In this document: piece by piece, positions 19,179-26,806 of the stretch | Numbering within the stretch: position 1 is the stretch's first letter | Layout: each line of letters begins with the position of its first letter | Source: Clostridiaceae bacterium BL-3 | GTDB taxonomy: Bacteria; Bacillota; Clostridia; Clostridiales; Clostridiaceae | NCBI GenBank assembly: GCA_902809985.1 | Contig: CADDXC010000001.1 | Location: forward strand, 2,418,001-2,482,000 | Direction: 5' to 3' | Length of the DNA: 64,000 nt | Made by a program: the position numbers and the translations under genes | The notes under the pieces: generated by a model | What the model was told of the DNA's origin: nothing | The model's input: the letters and a program-made list of their open reading frames with translations, nothing else | The model's database searches: none

Positions 19179-19238
19179 ACCCTCTTAACATTTATAATAA
19201 GTAAACATATCTGTTACATTCATTATAAAATAGAGGGT
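19179..19238 (-). terminator. Terminator of the MocA/ModE-like gene
   Basis: ACCCTC (19179-19184) and GAGGGT (19233-19238) close a long imperfect A/T-rich hairpin. On the minus strand it is followed by a TTTTTTATTTT tract, right for ending the gene that stops at 19293. Confidence 0.7.
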
Positions 19239-19292
19239 ATATTTCATCAAATTCTTTGTCAAAGGAACTTGCTTTACATAAAATTCTGGATT

Positions 19293-20264
19293 TTAAAATA
19301 GTCTGTCAAATTCATCTTTTGCATATTGACGCACGTTTTGTTCAAAAAGCTGATATTTTTCTAAGAACTTTGCTCCTTCTTTTGTTAAAAAAGTTTTCCC
19401 GCCTCTGCTGCCACCATGTCTTCTTTCAACCACTGCATAACCTAATTCTTGTTCCAGTTGATTTAACATATTCCACGCCTTACTGTAAGATAATGCCATA
19501 TGTCTGCATGCACCTCTTACAGAGTGCATCTCTTTAATCAGCAGCAAAAGTAATTTTGTCCTCGAGTTAAAAAACATGGTTTCCTTTTCAATACTTATTC
19601 TAACAAAAGGATGAAGAATGTGTTGATTGTGCTTTTTTAGAAGTTGATCTAAGTGATCAATATCATCCATGTCTTGAAGGATACCTTCATCTTCTATCTC
19701 CATCAGTTGTTTTTTCACTTTAATACTCCTAATGGCTCCTCTCATTCCCATATTTCCGTTATATTTTAAAATGTCTGGAATCAATTTTGAAGATATCAAA
19801 AGAGGGTGTCCAGATTTTCCATGATAGGATGGAGAAATAACCTCCGCACCACATTCCATCATCTTCTGAATGGTCTCCGGTGTAAACATTGGAATACTTA
19901 CAGGGTTAAATATCACCTGATCACATTTATCTTGCAAAAATTCCAATCCAATTTTCGCAGAATCAAACATCTGTGAATTTTCATAATTCTTGTTTTCTAA
20001 AAATATAACTCCGTAATCAGCCAAATCATGCTCAACTTCCCTGGCTTCATATCCAGTTATCACTACAATCGGTGAAATTTCAACCTGCTGAAAGGTCAAA
20101 ACAATTCTTTTTACTGCAGTAATAGATCCAATTTTCAATAATGAGCATTCATCATTACCTTCAGATATCTTTCCTGCCGCTACAATTATGCCACCTGTTA
20201 TTTTTTCCTTTTTTTTCTTTATAATCATATCTTTTACCCCGTCAAAATAATGCAAATTTTCCAT
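19293..20264 (-). CDS. MocA-like nucleotidyltransferase domain fused to ModE-like DNA-binding domain
   Basis: The 323-residue protein joins two modules. Residues about 20-200 resemble the MobA/MocA molybdopterin-cofactor cytidylyl- or guanylyltransferases (GGIIVAAG, VVITGYE, FNPVSIPMFTPETI, SGHPLLIS). Residues about 240-323 resemble the ModE N-terminal winged helix (SRTKLLLLLIKEMHSVRGAC, ERRHGGSRGGKTFLT). The nucleotide-binding signature is eroded: after VAAG the usual G-x-R-x-G-x-x-K is not recognisable. It may therefore act as a cofactor or nucleotide sensor for the xdh operon downstream rather than as an enzyme. A good terminator separates it from xdhA. Confidence 0.75.
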   Translation of the reverse strand: MENLHYFDGVKDMIIKKKKEKITGGIIVAAGKISEGNDECSLLKIGSITAVKRIVLTFQQVEISPIVVITGYEAREVEHDLADYGVIFLENKNYENSQMFDSAKIGLEFLQDKCDQVIFNPVSIPMFTPETIQKMMECGAEVISPSYHGKSGHPLLISSKLIPDILKYNGNMGMRGAIRSIKVKKQLMEIEDEGILQDMDDIDHLDQLLKKHNQHILHPFVRISIEKETMFFNSRTKLLLLLIKEMHSVRGACRHMALSYSKAWNMLNQLEQELGYAVVERRHGGSRGGKTFLTKEGAKFLEKYQLFEQNVRQYAKDEFDRLF

Positions 20265-20321
20265 GCTTACTTTTTTAGCTAAAATTTTGTTGCTTTACAC
20301 AGCGTGGCAGGGACCATTGAT

Positions 20322-20819
20322 TTAGTCTTGTCTTAAATTATTTGCACTACCCTTTATTGCTTCTATGGACTTTAATATAAAATATGCTATCAAACTGCCT
20401 ATTGTTGTATTTATTAAAAAAGGTACTACAAAAAAGAAAGCAGCTACGTCTTTACCAAGTATAAATTTTGCAATGGGAAATGAAAGAAGTGATCCTATAA
20501 TACCTGTTCCTATAATTTCTCCTGCAACTGCAAAAAGTTTTTGATTTGTTCTTTTATAAAGTATAGCTGCAAAAAAAGCTCCTATCATACTTCCTGGAAA
20601 AGCCAAAAGTGTTCCAGTACCAGTAAAATTTCTTATAAGTGAAATACAAAAAGCTGTCAATACTGCATAAACCGGCCCTAAAGTGACTGCTGCTATCACA
20701 TTTATTATATGTTGAACTGGCGTACATTTAGAAGCTCCTATAGGAAAATATATGGCACTTCCACCTAGTACCCCAATGGCCGTAAGCATGGCTGCATATA
20801 CAATTTTTTTTGTTTTCAA
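20322..20819 (-). CDS. thiW: ThiW, thiamine-precursor ECF transporter substrate-binding (S) component
   Basis: ThiW is the membrane S component thought to capture thiazole for an energy-coupling-factor transporter. The 165-residue protein has about five or six hydrophobic segments, an AMLTAIGVLGG start and the SKCTPVQH motif typical of ThiW. The assignment is backed by a TPP riboswitch in its leader. No ECF ATPase or T subunit lies nearby, so it must share a module encoded elsewhere. Confidence 0.88.
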   Translation of the reverse strand: MKTKKIVYAAMLTAIGVLGGSAIYFPIGASKCTPVQHIINVIAAVTLGPVYAVLTAFCISLIRNFTGTGTLLAFPGSMIGAFFAAILYKRTNQKLFAVAGEIIGTGIIGSLLSFPIAKFILGKDVAAFFFVVPFLINTTIGSLIAYFILKSIEAIKGSANNLRQD

Positions 20820-20902
20820 AATAATTTCCCCCTTATATTATATAATATTTAAAATATAATTTAGCTCTTGAGGGTGAAATTTTCACCTTGAAAATTTACG
20901 TA

Positions 20903-20926
20903 AAAATGCCTACCACTAAGGTAAGC
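20903..20926 (-). terminator. Terminator of the TPP riboswitch expression platform
   Basis: On the minus strand GCTTACC-TTAGT-GGTAGGC (20908-20926) is followed by ATTTTT. It lies between the TPP aptamer and thiW and would end transcription when TPP is bound. Confidence 0.8.
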
Positions 20927-20951
20927 ACTAAATATAAATCAATCATAAATA

Positions 20952-21036
20952 TTTTGCTTCCCTACGATAGTATTAACTATATCAGGTTTAAAGGGTCAGG
21001 TTTTAACCTTCTCAACCGGGAGGTCCCCCTACAAAA
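20952..21036 (-). promoter_or_regulatory. TPP riboswitch (THI box)
   Basis: The minus strand shows the conserved THI-box blocks in order: GGGGGACC, a GAGA-containing P3 segment, ACCCTTTAAACCTGAT, AGTTAATACT and GTAGGGAAGC. The P1 helix is formed by TTTTGT and GCAAAA. Thiamine pyrophosphate binding is expected to shut off thiW. Confidence 0.95.
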
Positions 21037-21074
21037 CTAAATTAATAATATTAAATTTAACAACAGCATACTAC

Positions 21075-21158
21075 TTAAATAGGATTTTGTAAAGTAACTA
21101 TCTTCTCATCCAAACACTGTCTAATTAATTTCACTTCATTAATAGTTAAATCCATCAT
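21075..21158 (-). CDS. Possible 27-residue small ORF downstream of hflX
   Basis: Beginning 10 nt after the hflX stop, ATG at 21158 opens MMDLTINEVKLIRQCLDEK and ends at TAA 21075. The sequence would form one amphipathic helix and reads like the N-terminus of a small conserved protein. No clear ribosome site precedes it. It may be a remnant or chance. Confidence 0.25.
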   Translation of the reverse strand: MMDLTINEVKLIRQCLDEKIVTLQNPI

Positions 21159-21168
21159 AAATGCCAAT

Positions 21169-22425
21169 CTAGATTAAATAATTTTTGTATTTTTCATAAT
21201 CAGATTTTTTACACTCTACAGATAAAAGTATGCCGTTATTTTCATAACTAGTTGACTTTATTCCTGCATTGTCATTAAAATAAGCTACTATATTTCCCCT
21301 ATCATAAGGAATTAGAAATTTGCAGCAAATATAGCTTTCAAAAATTTTTCTACGAATTGCCCCCACTAATTTATCCATTCCCAATTTTTTCTTGGCGGAA
21401 ATATATACATAGTCCTCCTTACTTTCAGGAATTTTGCCTTCCACTAAATCTATTTTGTTATAGCAGTAAATAACGGGAATATCCTCCACACCCAGTTCTC
21501 TCAATGTATCAATGGTGACATACATCTGTTTCTCATAATTGGCATTTGAGTAATCCACCACATGAATAAGCATGTCGGCTTCAGAAACTTCTTCTAGTGT
21601 TGAGCGAAATGCCTTTATTAAGTAGTGGGGCAATTTACTGATAAATCCCACTGTATCCGTCAATAAAAAGGACTTATTATCTGGCAGATCAATTCTCCTG
21701 ACAGAAGTTTGCAATGTTGCAAACAGCATATCCTTTTCAAAAACCTGTTTATCATCTGACGGATTAAACAAATCCATCATGGCATTCATAACCGTAGATT
21801 TACCTGCATTAGTATATCCCACTAAAGCAATCACAGGTATATCTCTTCTTTTACGCTTTTTTCGTTGATTTTGACGTTGTGACACAAGCACTTCCAGTTC
21901 TCTATTCAGGCCACTGATTCTGTTTTCAATTTTTCTACGGTCAAGTTCCAATTTTGTTTCGCCGGAACCTCTGTTTTTAAGAGACGATCCCCCTCCTTGA
22001 CGATCCATGGATTCCCCAAATCCAATCAATCGCGGGAGCATATACTGAAGTTTCGCTATCTCCACTTGAAGCTGGGCTTCTCTAGTCCTTGCTCTTTTTG
22101 CAAAAATATCAAGAATCAAAGAAGTTCTATCTATTATACCGCAATTTAAGCTTTTTTCTAAATTACGAATTTGAGAAGGTGACAACTCGTCATCAAAAAT
22201 TACCACATCTGCATTTTTCTCATCAACTAATTCACATACTTCCTTAATTTTACCACTGCCTAGATAATGAGATGAATTCACTTTATTTAATTTTTGCGTC
22301 ACCTCTCCAACTACTTCTATATCACATGCCTCTGCGAGGCTGAATAATTCCTGCATAAGGCTTGCAAAATCCTTATCATTATTAAGATTTGCTCCCGCTA
22401 TTATAGCTTTTTTCTCCCGTTCCAT
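21169..22425 (-). CDS. hflX: GTPase HflX (ribosome-splitting factor)
   Basis: HflX is a GTPase that binds the 50S subunit and dissociates stalled or stressed 70S ribosomes. The 418-residue protein has the N-terminal HflX domain (about 1-180, with GSGETKLELDRRKI), then the GTPase domain with G1 GYTNAGKST (about 203-211), G3 DTVGFI and G4 YNKID. The start ATG follows a GGAGG site. The 5' leader contains a small upstream ORF and a strong terminator, so expression is probably controlled by attenuation. Known HflX-type antibiotic-resistance relatives such as Listeria HflXr are regulated this way. Confidence 0.94.
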   Translation of the reverse strand: MEREKKAIIAGANLNNDKDFASLMQELFSLAEACDIEVVGEVTQKLNKVNSSHYLGSGKIKEVCELVDEKNADVVIFDDELSPSQIRNLEKSLNCGIIDRTSLILDIFAKRARTREAQLQVEIAKLQYMLPRLIGFGESMDRQGGGSSLKNRGSGETKLELDRRKIENRISGLNRELEVLVSQRQNQRKKRKRRDIPVIALVGYTNAGKSTVMNAMMDLFNPSDDKQVFEKDMLFATLQTSVRRIDLPDNKSFLLTDTVGFISKLPHYLIKAFRSTLEEVSEADMLIHVVDYSNANYEKQMYVTIDTLRELGVEDIPVIYCYNKIDLVEGKIPESKEDYVYISAKKKLGMDKLVGAIRRKIFESYICCKFLIPYDRGNIVAYFNDNAGIKSTSYENNGILLSVECKKSDYEKYKNYLI

Positions 22426-22451
22426 ATATATTCCTCCATTTTTATTGAAAT

Positions 22452-22476
22452 AAAAAACACAGGCCTGCTACCTGCG
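22452..22476 (-). terminator. Attenuator terminator just upstream of hflX
   Basis: On the minus strand CGCAGG-TAGCAGG-CCTGTG is followed by TTTTTT (22452-22457). It stands only about 25-50 nt before the hflX start and downstream of the predicted promoter and small ORF, so it would cut the transcript short unless prevented from forming. Confidence 0.8.
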
Positions 22477-22666
22477 CATTGAGTAAACGGAATATACGTA
22501 ACTATTAGATATACGCAAAAGGGAGTGGATTTACGTTTTCCCTTTCTAATACATTTTTACATACATATACCATCATATATCCATATGTTTATAAGGTTTC
22601 TTAAAAATAGCCAGATCAATCCCGATTACTCTACACTTATAAGTAGAGCCTTTAATCACTATAAAA

Positions 22667-22705
22667 TTAGTTAAATAAAGCATAAAATCGGAATCTGATA
22701 CGCAT
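22667..22705 (-). CDS. Upstream ORF (leader peptide) of hflX, 12 codons
   Basis: ATG at 22705 opens the peptide MRIRFRFYALFN and ends at TAA 22667. A near-perfect ribosome site AAGGAGG (22716-22722) lies 10 nt before the start, stronger than many real genes here. Just after the stop a hairpin CTCTAC-TTATAAGT-GTAGAG (22629-22648, extended by GATTA/TAATC) can form. Ribosome stalling on this short ORF could therefore change downstream folding and relieve the terminator at 22452-22476. Function is inferred from arrangement. Confidence 0.55.
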   Translation of the reverse strand: MRIRFRFYALFN

Positions 22706-22740
22706 TTTAAGCAGCCCTCCTTAAATCTAAAATCATTTAT

Positions 22741-22769
22741 ATGATATCATAGACATAGATGTTTTACAA
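22741..22769 (-). promoter_or_regulatory. Predicted promoter of the hflX leader
   Basis: On the minus strand TTGTAA (22764-22769) and TATCAT (22741-22746) are separated by 17 nt. It is divergent from the ablA promoter. Confidence 0.55.
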
Positions 22770-22797
22770 GTGCATGATAAAAAACAATGTTGTTCAT

Positions 22798-22826
22798 TTG
22801 ACATACATATGTTAAAGTGTTATGGT
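22798..22826 (+). promoter_or_regulatory. Predicted sigma-A promoter of ablA-ablB
   Basis: A perfect -35 hexamer TTGACA (22798-22803) is followed after 17 nt by TATGGT (22821-22826). The riboswitch begins about 40 nt downstream. Confidence 0.7.
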
Positions 22827-22866
22827 TGTATGTATAACAATAAATATGAGAAATAATACAATGTTA

Positions 22867-22978
22867 CTAGCGCTTAATCAATTTGAACGGGAAAACCAAT
22901 TTTGGGGTGAATCCTGCTTAGGCAGGTAGGGTTAATTTCTTCGATCCGAATCCGTCAGCTAATCTCGCAAGCGTTGAA
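22867..22978 (+). promoter_or_regulatory. c-di-AMP riboswitch (ydaO/yuaA class) controlling ablAB
   Basis: The plus strand shows the conserved ydaO/yuaA blocks in order: AGCGCTTAAT, GAACGGGAAAACC, GGGGTGAATC, the variable hairpin CCTGCTTAGGCAGG, GTAGGG, GATCCGAATCCGTCAGCTAA and CTCGCAAGCGT, with AGCGCTT/AAGCGTT closing P1. This class binds cyclic di-AMP and usually turns genes off when it is high. A terminator follows before ablA. Confidence 0.94.
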
Positions 22979-23040
22979 GGGAAGTTTTTGGTATACTTGA
23001 ATTTGTATTTTTTAATGTACCTTTGAATTTACGGCTTTAC

Positions 23041-23077
23041 AAGCTGCAGAGACTTCTCTGCAGCTTATTGTTTTTTT
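23041..23077 (+). terminator. Expression-platform terminator of the c-di-AMP riboswitch
   Basis: AAGCTGCAGAG and CTCTGCAGCTT (23041-23066) form an 11-bp stem followed by ATTGTTTTTTT. It lies between the aptamer and ablA. Confidence 0.88.
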
Positions 23078-23152
23078 GATTGTTCATTGGCTTCCATATA
23101 ACATAGACAATTTTTTATATTGTATTGTTAATTTTTAAAAGGAGTGTTTGGT

Positions 23153-24439
23153 TTGAAAAGGAAATACTGGAATATACCATTATGGAAAGACGTTGCAGAA
23201 GATGAGTGGAACAGTTGGAAATGGCAGATTTCTAACAGAATTACCACACTGGAGGAATTGGAACAAGTAGTAGATCTCACTGAAGACGAAAGAGAGGGAG
23301 TAAAAACTAGTCTTAAAAAACTAAGAATGGCAATAACTCCTTATTATGCAACATTGATTGATCCAGATGACTACAATTGCCCTATTAGAAGACAAGCAAT
23401 TCCCACCATAGATGAGACCAAAATATCCAAATGTGATATAAATGACCCATTGCATGAAACTCTTGATTCCCCTGTTCCCGGATTAACCCACAGATATCCT
23501 GACAGAGTACTAATCCTTGTTACCGAAAAATGTTCTATGTACTGCAGACACTGTACAAGAAGACGCTTTGCAGGACACAATGATAATTCTCTATCAAACA
23601 ATGATATACTAAAAGCTATAGAATATGTAAAAGCTCATGACGAAGTCAGGGATGTATTGATATCCGGTGGTGATGCCCTATGCATTTCCGATGATAAGCT
23701 TGAATTTATATTAAAGGAGATAAAACGGATAGACCACGTTGAAGTTATAAGAATTGGAACCAGAGTGCCGGTTGTCATGCCTCAGAGAATAACCAGTAAC
23801 CTGTGCAGAATCATAAAAAAATATCACCCAGTTTGGATTAACACACAATTCAACCACCCAAATGAAATAACCGAAGAATCAATGTTGGCATGCAAGATGC
23901 TAGCCGATTCAGGAATTCCACTTGGAAACCAGTCAGTACTTTTGAAAAACATCAATGACTGTCCTTATATTATGAGAAACCTTGTACAGGAATTAGTGAA
24001 AAACAGAATAAGACCTTATTATATATACCAATGTGATCTATCCCAAGGTATTGAACATTTCAGGACGCCAGTTTCAACCGGTATAGAAATCATGGAACTT
24101 TTACGCGGCCATACCTCCGGATTTGCAGTGCCTACTTTCGTAATTGACGCTCCAGGCGGCGGCGGAAAAATACCTATAGGTCCCCAGTATTTGGTCTCAC
24201 AAACACCTGAAAAATTAATACTCAGAAACTATGAAGGTGTATTGTGTACTTATACCGAACCATCTGATAAAAACCGCCACTGCAAACATTGTGGACTGTG
24301 TAAAAAATTCAAAAACACTCCATATGAAGGCTTAGAAAAACTCTTCAGAGATGAGAAAATATGCTTAACACCAATCAATAATGCCAGAATGGAAAGGAGA
24401 AAGCAGTATAATGAGGGCAAGCGGTTGTCAGTTAAATAA
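23153..24439 (+). CDS. ablA: Lysine 2,3-aminomutase
   Basis: AblA is a radical-SAM, PLP-dependent enzyme that converts L-lysine to L-beta-lysine. The 428-residue protein has the CSMYCRHCTRRR cluster motif (about 124-135), a GGDAL SAM-binding segment, the PLP lysine in APGGGGKIP, and C-terminal zinc cysteines CKHCGLC. I prefer TTG 23153 (MKRKYWNIPL), 8 nt after AAAGGAG. A GTG at 23144 is in frame but abuts the ribosome site. The next gene is the acetyltransferase ablB, which points to synthesis of the osmolyte N-epsilon-acetyl-beta-lysine rather than lysine fermentation. Confidence 0.95.
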   Translation: MKRKYWNIPLWKDVAEDEWNSWKWQISNRITTLEELEQVVDLTEDEREGVKTSLKKLRMAITPYYATLIDPDDYNCPIRRQAIPTIDETKISKCDINDPLHETLDSPVPGLTHRYPDRVLILVTEKCSMYCRHCTRRRFAGHNDNSLSNNDILKAIEYVKAHDEVRDVLISGGDALCISDDKLEFILKEIKRIDHVEVIRIGTRVPVVMPQRITSNLCRIIKKYHPVWINTQFNHPNEITEESMLACKMLADSGIPLGNQSVLLKNINDCPYIMRNLVQELVKNRIRPYYIYQCDLSQGIEHFRTPVSTGIEIMELLRGHTSGFAVPTFVIDAPGGGGKIPIGPQYLVSQTPEKLILRNYEGVLCTYTEPSDKNRHCKHCGLCKKFKNTPYEGLEKLFRDEKICLTPINNARMERRKQYNEGKRLSVK

Positions 24440-25271
24440 CTATTATGTCAAAATAGGTAAGGATAAAATATTTGTAGACTATATCAACAGTCGTGTAAAA
24501 ATAATCGAATTTTGCAATATATCCGTTCAAAATATAAAAAGACTTATTCATTTTGCCTCAAAACAACATATGGGGAAGATCATATGCAACTGTGATATTG
24601 AAAATCTGGATAACTTTATCAAAGCAGGTTTTCACTTGGAGGGGAAAATAGACGGTTATTTCAAGGGTAAAGATGCATTCTGTATGTCCTATTTTATCTC
24701 CAAAGATAGGACACTCTATAATGAACATTCTAAAGAAGATCTGATTTTAAAGCAGAGCTTAAATAAAAAGGATACTTTTATCTATAACAGTGACAATTCC
24801 AACTACCACATAAGAAATGCATCAGAAAGTGATATAGGGGGTATGATAAAATTATTTTCCCGGACATTTTCCACCTATCCATCTGAAATTTTCAGTGAAG
24901 ATTATCTGAAAAACACTTTAAATAAAAAAGTTTTATATAAGGTAGCAGTGGATAATAATAACAGAATAATCGGTGTAGCTTCAGCGGATCTGGATAGAGA
25001 AAATTTAAATGCAGAAATAACCGACTGTGCCACCCATCCACATTATAGGAATAAAGGTATACTGTCTAATATAATCTATTCCCTTGAATTGGAACTGAAA
25101 AACATGGAATTTATTACTTTATACAGCCTGTCCAGAGCAATACATCCAGGTATTAATTTCGTACTCAGCAAACATGGCTATACATTTAGAGGAAAGCTCA
25201 TAAATAATTGTAATATATGCGGTGGTTTTGAGAACATGAATATCTGGGTAAAAAACATCAATATGACTTGA
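24411..25271 (+). CDS. ablB: Beta-lysine N6-acetyltransferase
   Basis: AblB acetylates beta-lysine to N-epsilon-acetyl-beta-lysine, a compatible solute known from methanogens and some bacteria. The 286-residue protein carries a GNAT domain in its C-terminal half (about 135-285, with TDCATHPHYRNKGILSNI as the acetyl-CoA pyrophosphate-binding loop). I chose ATG 24411, preceded by AAAGGAGA. The upstream ATG at 24381 lacks a better site. The gene overlaps the end of ablA by 29 nt, so the two are co-translated and both obey the c-di-AMP riboswitch. Confidence 0.92.
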   Translation: MRASGCQLNNYYVKIGKDKIFVDYINSRVKIIEFCNISVQNIKRLIHFASKQHMGKIICNCDIENLDNFIKAGFHLEGKIDGYFKGKDAFCMSYFISKDRTLYNEHSKEDLILKQSLNKKDTFIYNSDNSNYHIRNASESDIGGMIKLFSRTFSTYPSEIFSEDYLKNTLNKKVLYKVAVDNNNRIIGVASADLDRENLNAEITDCATHPHYRNKGILSNIIYSLELELKNMEFITLYSLSRAIHPGINFVLSKHGYTFRGKLINNCNICGGFENMNIWVKNINMT

Positions 25272-25474
25272 AATTTATAGAGCAATATTACACTGTTCAA
25301 ATAAGCATATGAAATCAAATATAAAAATAAACCTTTAAAATAATCTCAATAATTCACGATTTTTCATGGTACAAAATGGTACAAATATGATAATATCACT
25401 TACCAAACTTTTTTAAAATCCATACATATTTGGATAATTTAATGAGCACACTAAATAAAAAAGGAGTGATATTG

Positions 25475-26734
25475 ATGTTTAACCCGTTTGACCAAAAGCC
25501 CATGCCCCTGGAAGATGGTATCATGGACTGGAAAACCATATACCCAAAATCATATTCAAAGCAGACTATTGATCCATATACAAGGATCCGTATTATTTTA
25601 ATGAATGGAATCGAGGTTGAAGCAGCTCTTTTCTCCCATCAATTCCATCGTCACTGCAATAACAACGATTTGCGCCGTGAACTGGCAATGCTGCGGCGGA
25701 TTGAGCAGCAGCAGCAAAAACACATCAACTGGCTCAAACCAATTGACGAGACACAGCTGGAGACCACCATTGGCTACGAACATGTTGCCGTGGATCTGAC
25801 AGCCTGGCTTGCCCAAAACGAACCGGATTCCAATGTAAAACAGTGCCTTGATTTCGCACTGCTGGAGGATTTCGATCATCTATACCGTTATTCCAACCTG
25901 TTGGATCTGGATGAAAATATTCCCTCCCAGCAGTTGGTGAAAAAATATGTAGACATAACCCCGGGACGGCCAACCATAGCAGAACACCGCTGTCCTAAAG
26001 AGGAAGTCAAAAGATTTGTGGACTTTAAAAAGGCAGATATTCGTACAAAGCTGAATACCATGATCATAACTGCCGGAGAACAGCAGACCATGAATTTCTA
26101 TATGAATTTGGGAAACACATATTATAATGATCTGGGACGTCAGCTCTATCTGGAAATTGCCATGATAGAAGAACAGCATGTAAGCCAATACGGGGGACTT
26201 ATAGACCCCAACTGTACATGGCTGGAAAGCCTTTTGCTTCATGAATACATGGAATGTTATCTCTACTATTCTTTCTATGAGGATGAGGTGGATGCCAATG
26301 TGAAATCAATCTGGGAGATGCATCTTCAGCAGGAAATATCCCATTTGCACAAGGCAGCTGAACTTCTTTCCAAATATGAAAATAAACAGTGGCAGCAAGT
26401 TGTACCAGGAGCTTTCCCAAAACTGCTTCAGTTTCATGACACAAGGGACTATGTACGAAATATTCTTGCCAGTCAAATTGAACTGACTGCAGACAATGAA
26501 GATTTTAAAAATATCCACCAGCTTCCTGCAGATCATAAATTCTTCTGTTACCAGAACAAAGTGAACCACGATATCAACTCAGTGGCAAGTCATATGGTAA
26601 TTGAACAGCATCAGAGACAGAAAGGCGAGGACTACCGTGACGAATCCCAACCCAATCCAGTGCCGGATCTGTCAGACAGAAAACAGGACAATACCAGCAT
26701 AGCAAGAACAAATAAATCCATGTCAATGGCTTAA
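25475..26734 (+). CDS. Unknown protein with two ferritin-like helical repeats
   Basis: I do not recognise a named family. The 419-residue protein (ATG 25475, AAGGAGTG site) is highly helical and Gln/His/Glu rich, with no signal peptide. It contains pairs of Glu/His motifs spaced as in ferritin-like di-iron proteins: QQQKH (about 80), IEEQHVSQ (about 230), and HLQQEISHLHKA (about 285), along with YEHVAVDL and LHEYMECYLYYSFYEDE. This suggests two tandem four-helix bundles that could bind metal. The last 40 residues are polar and probably disordered. It follows ablAB after 200 nt and has its own hairpin terminator. A link to osmotic or oxidative stress is only positional. Confidence 0.7.
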   Translation: MFNPFDQKPMPLEDGIMDWKTIYPKSYSKQTIDPYTRIRIILMNGIEVEAALFSHQFHRHCNNNDLRRELAMLRRIEQQQQKHINWLKPIDETQLETTIGYEHVAVDLTAWLAQNEPDSNVKQCLDFALLEDFDHLYRYSNLLDLDENIPSQQLVKKYVDITPGRPTIAEHRCPKEEVKRFVDFKKADIRTKLNTMIITAGEQQTMNFYMNLGNTYYNDLGRQLYLEIAMIEEQHVSQYGGLIDPNCTWLESLLLHEYMECYLYYSFYEDEVDANVKSIWEMHLQQEISHLHKAAELLSKYENKQWQQVVPGAFPKLLQFHDTRDYVRNILASQIELTADNEDFKNIHQLPADHKFFCYQNKVNHDINSVASHMVIEQHQRQKGEDYRDESQPNPVPDLSDRKQDNTSIARTNKSMSMA

Positions 26735-26740
26735 TTAAAA

Positions 26741-26789
26741 AAACAACATGCAGGTAACATCTTAAAAAATATTTCCTGCATGTTGTTTT
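26741..26789. terminator. Bidirectional terminator
   Basis: AAACAACATGCAGG (26741-26754) pairs with CCTGCATGTTGTTTT (26775-26789), with T-tracts on both strands. It separates the ferritin-like gene from the convergent AAA+ gene. Confidence 0.88.
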
Positions 26790-26806
26790 ATATTTATATT
26801 CTGCTG

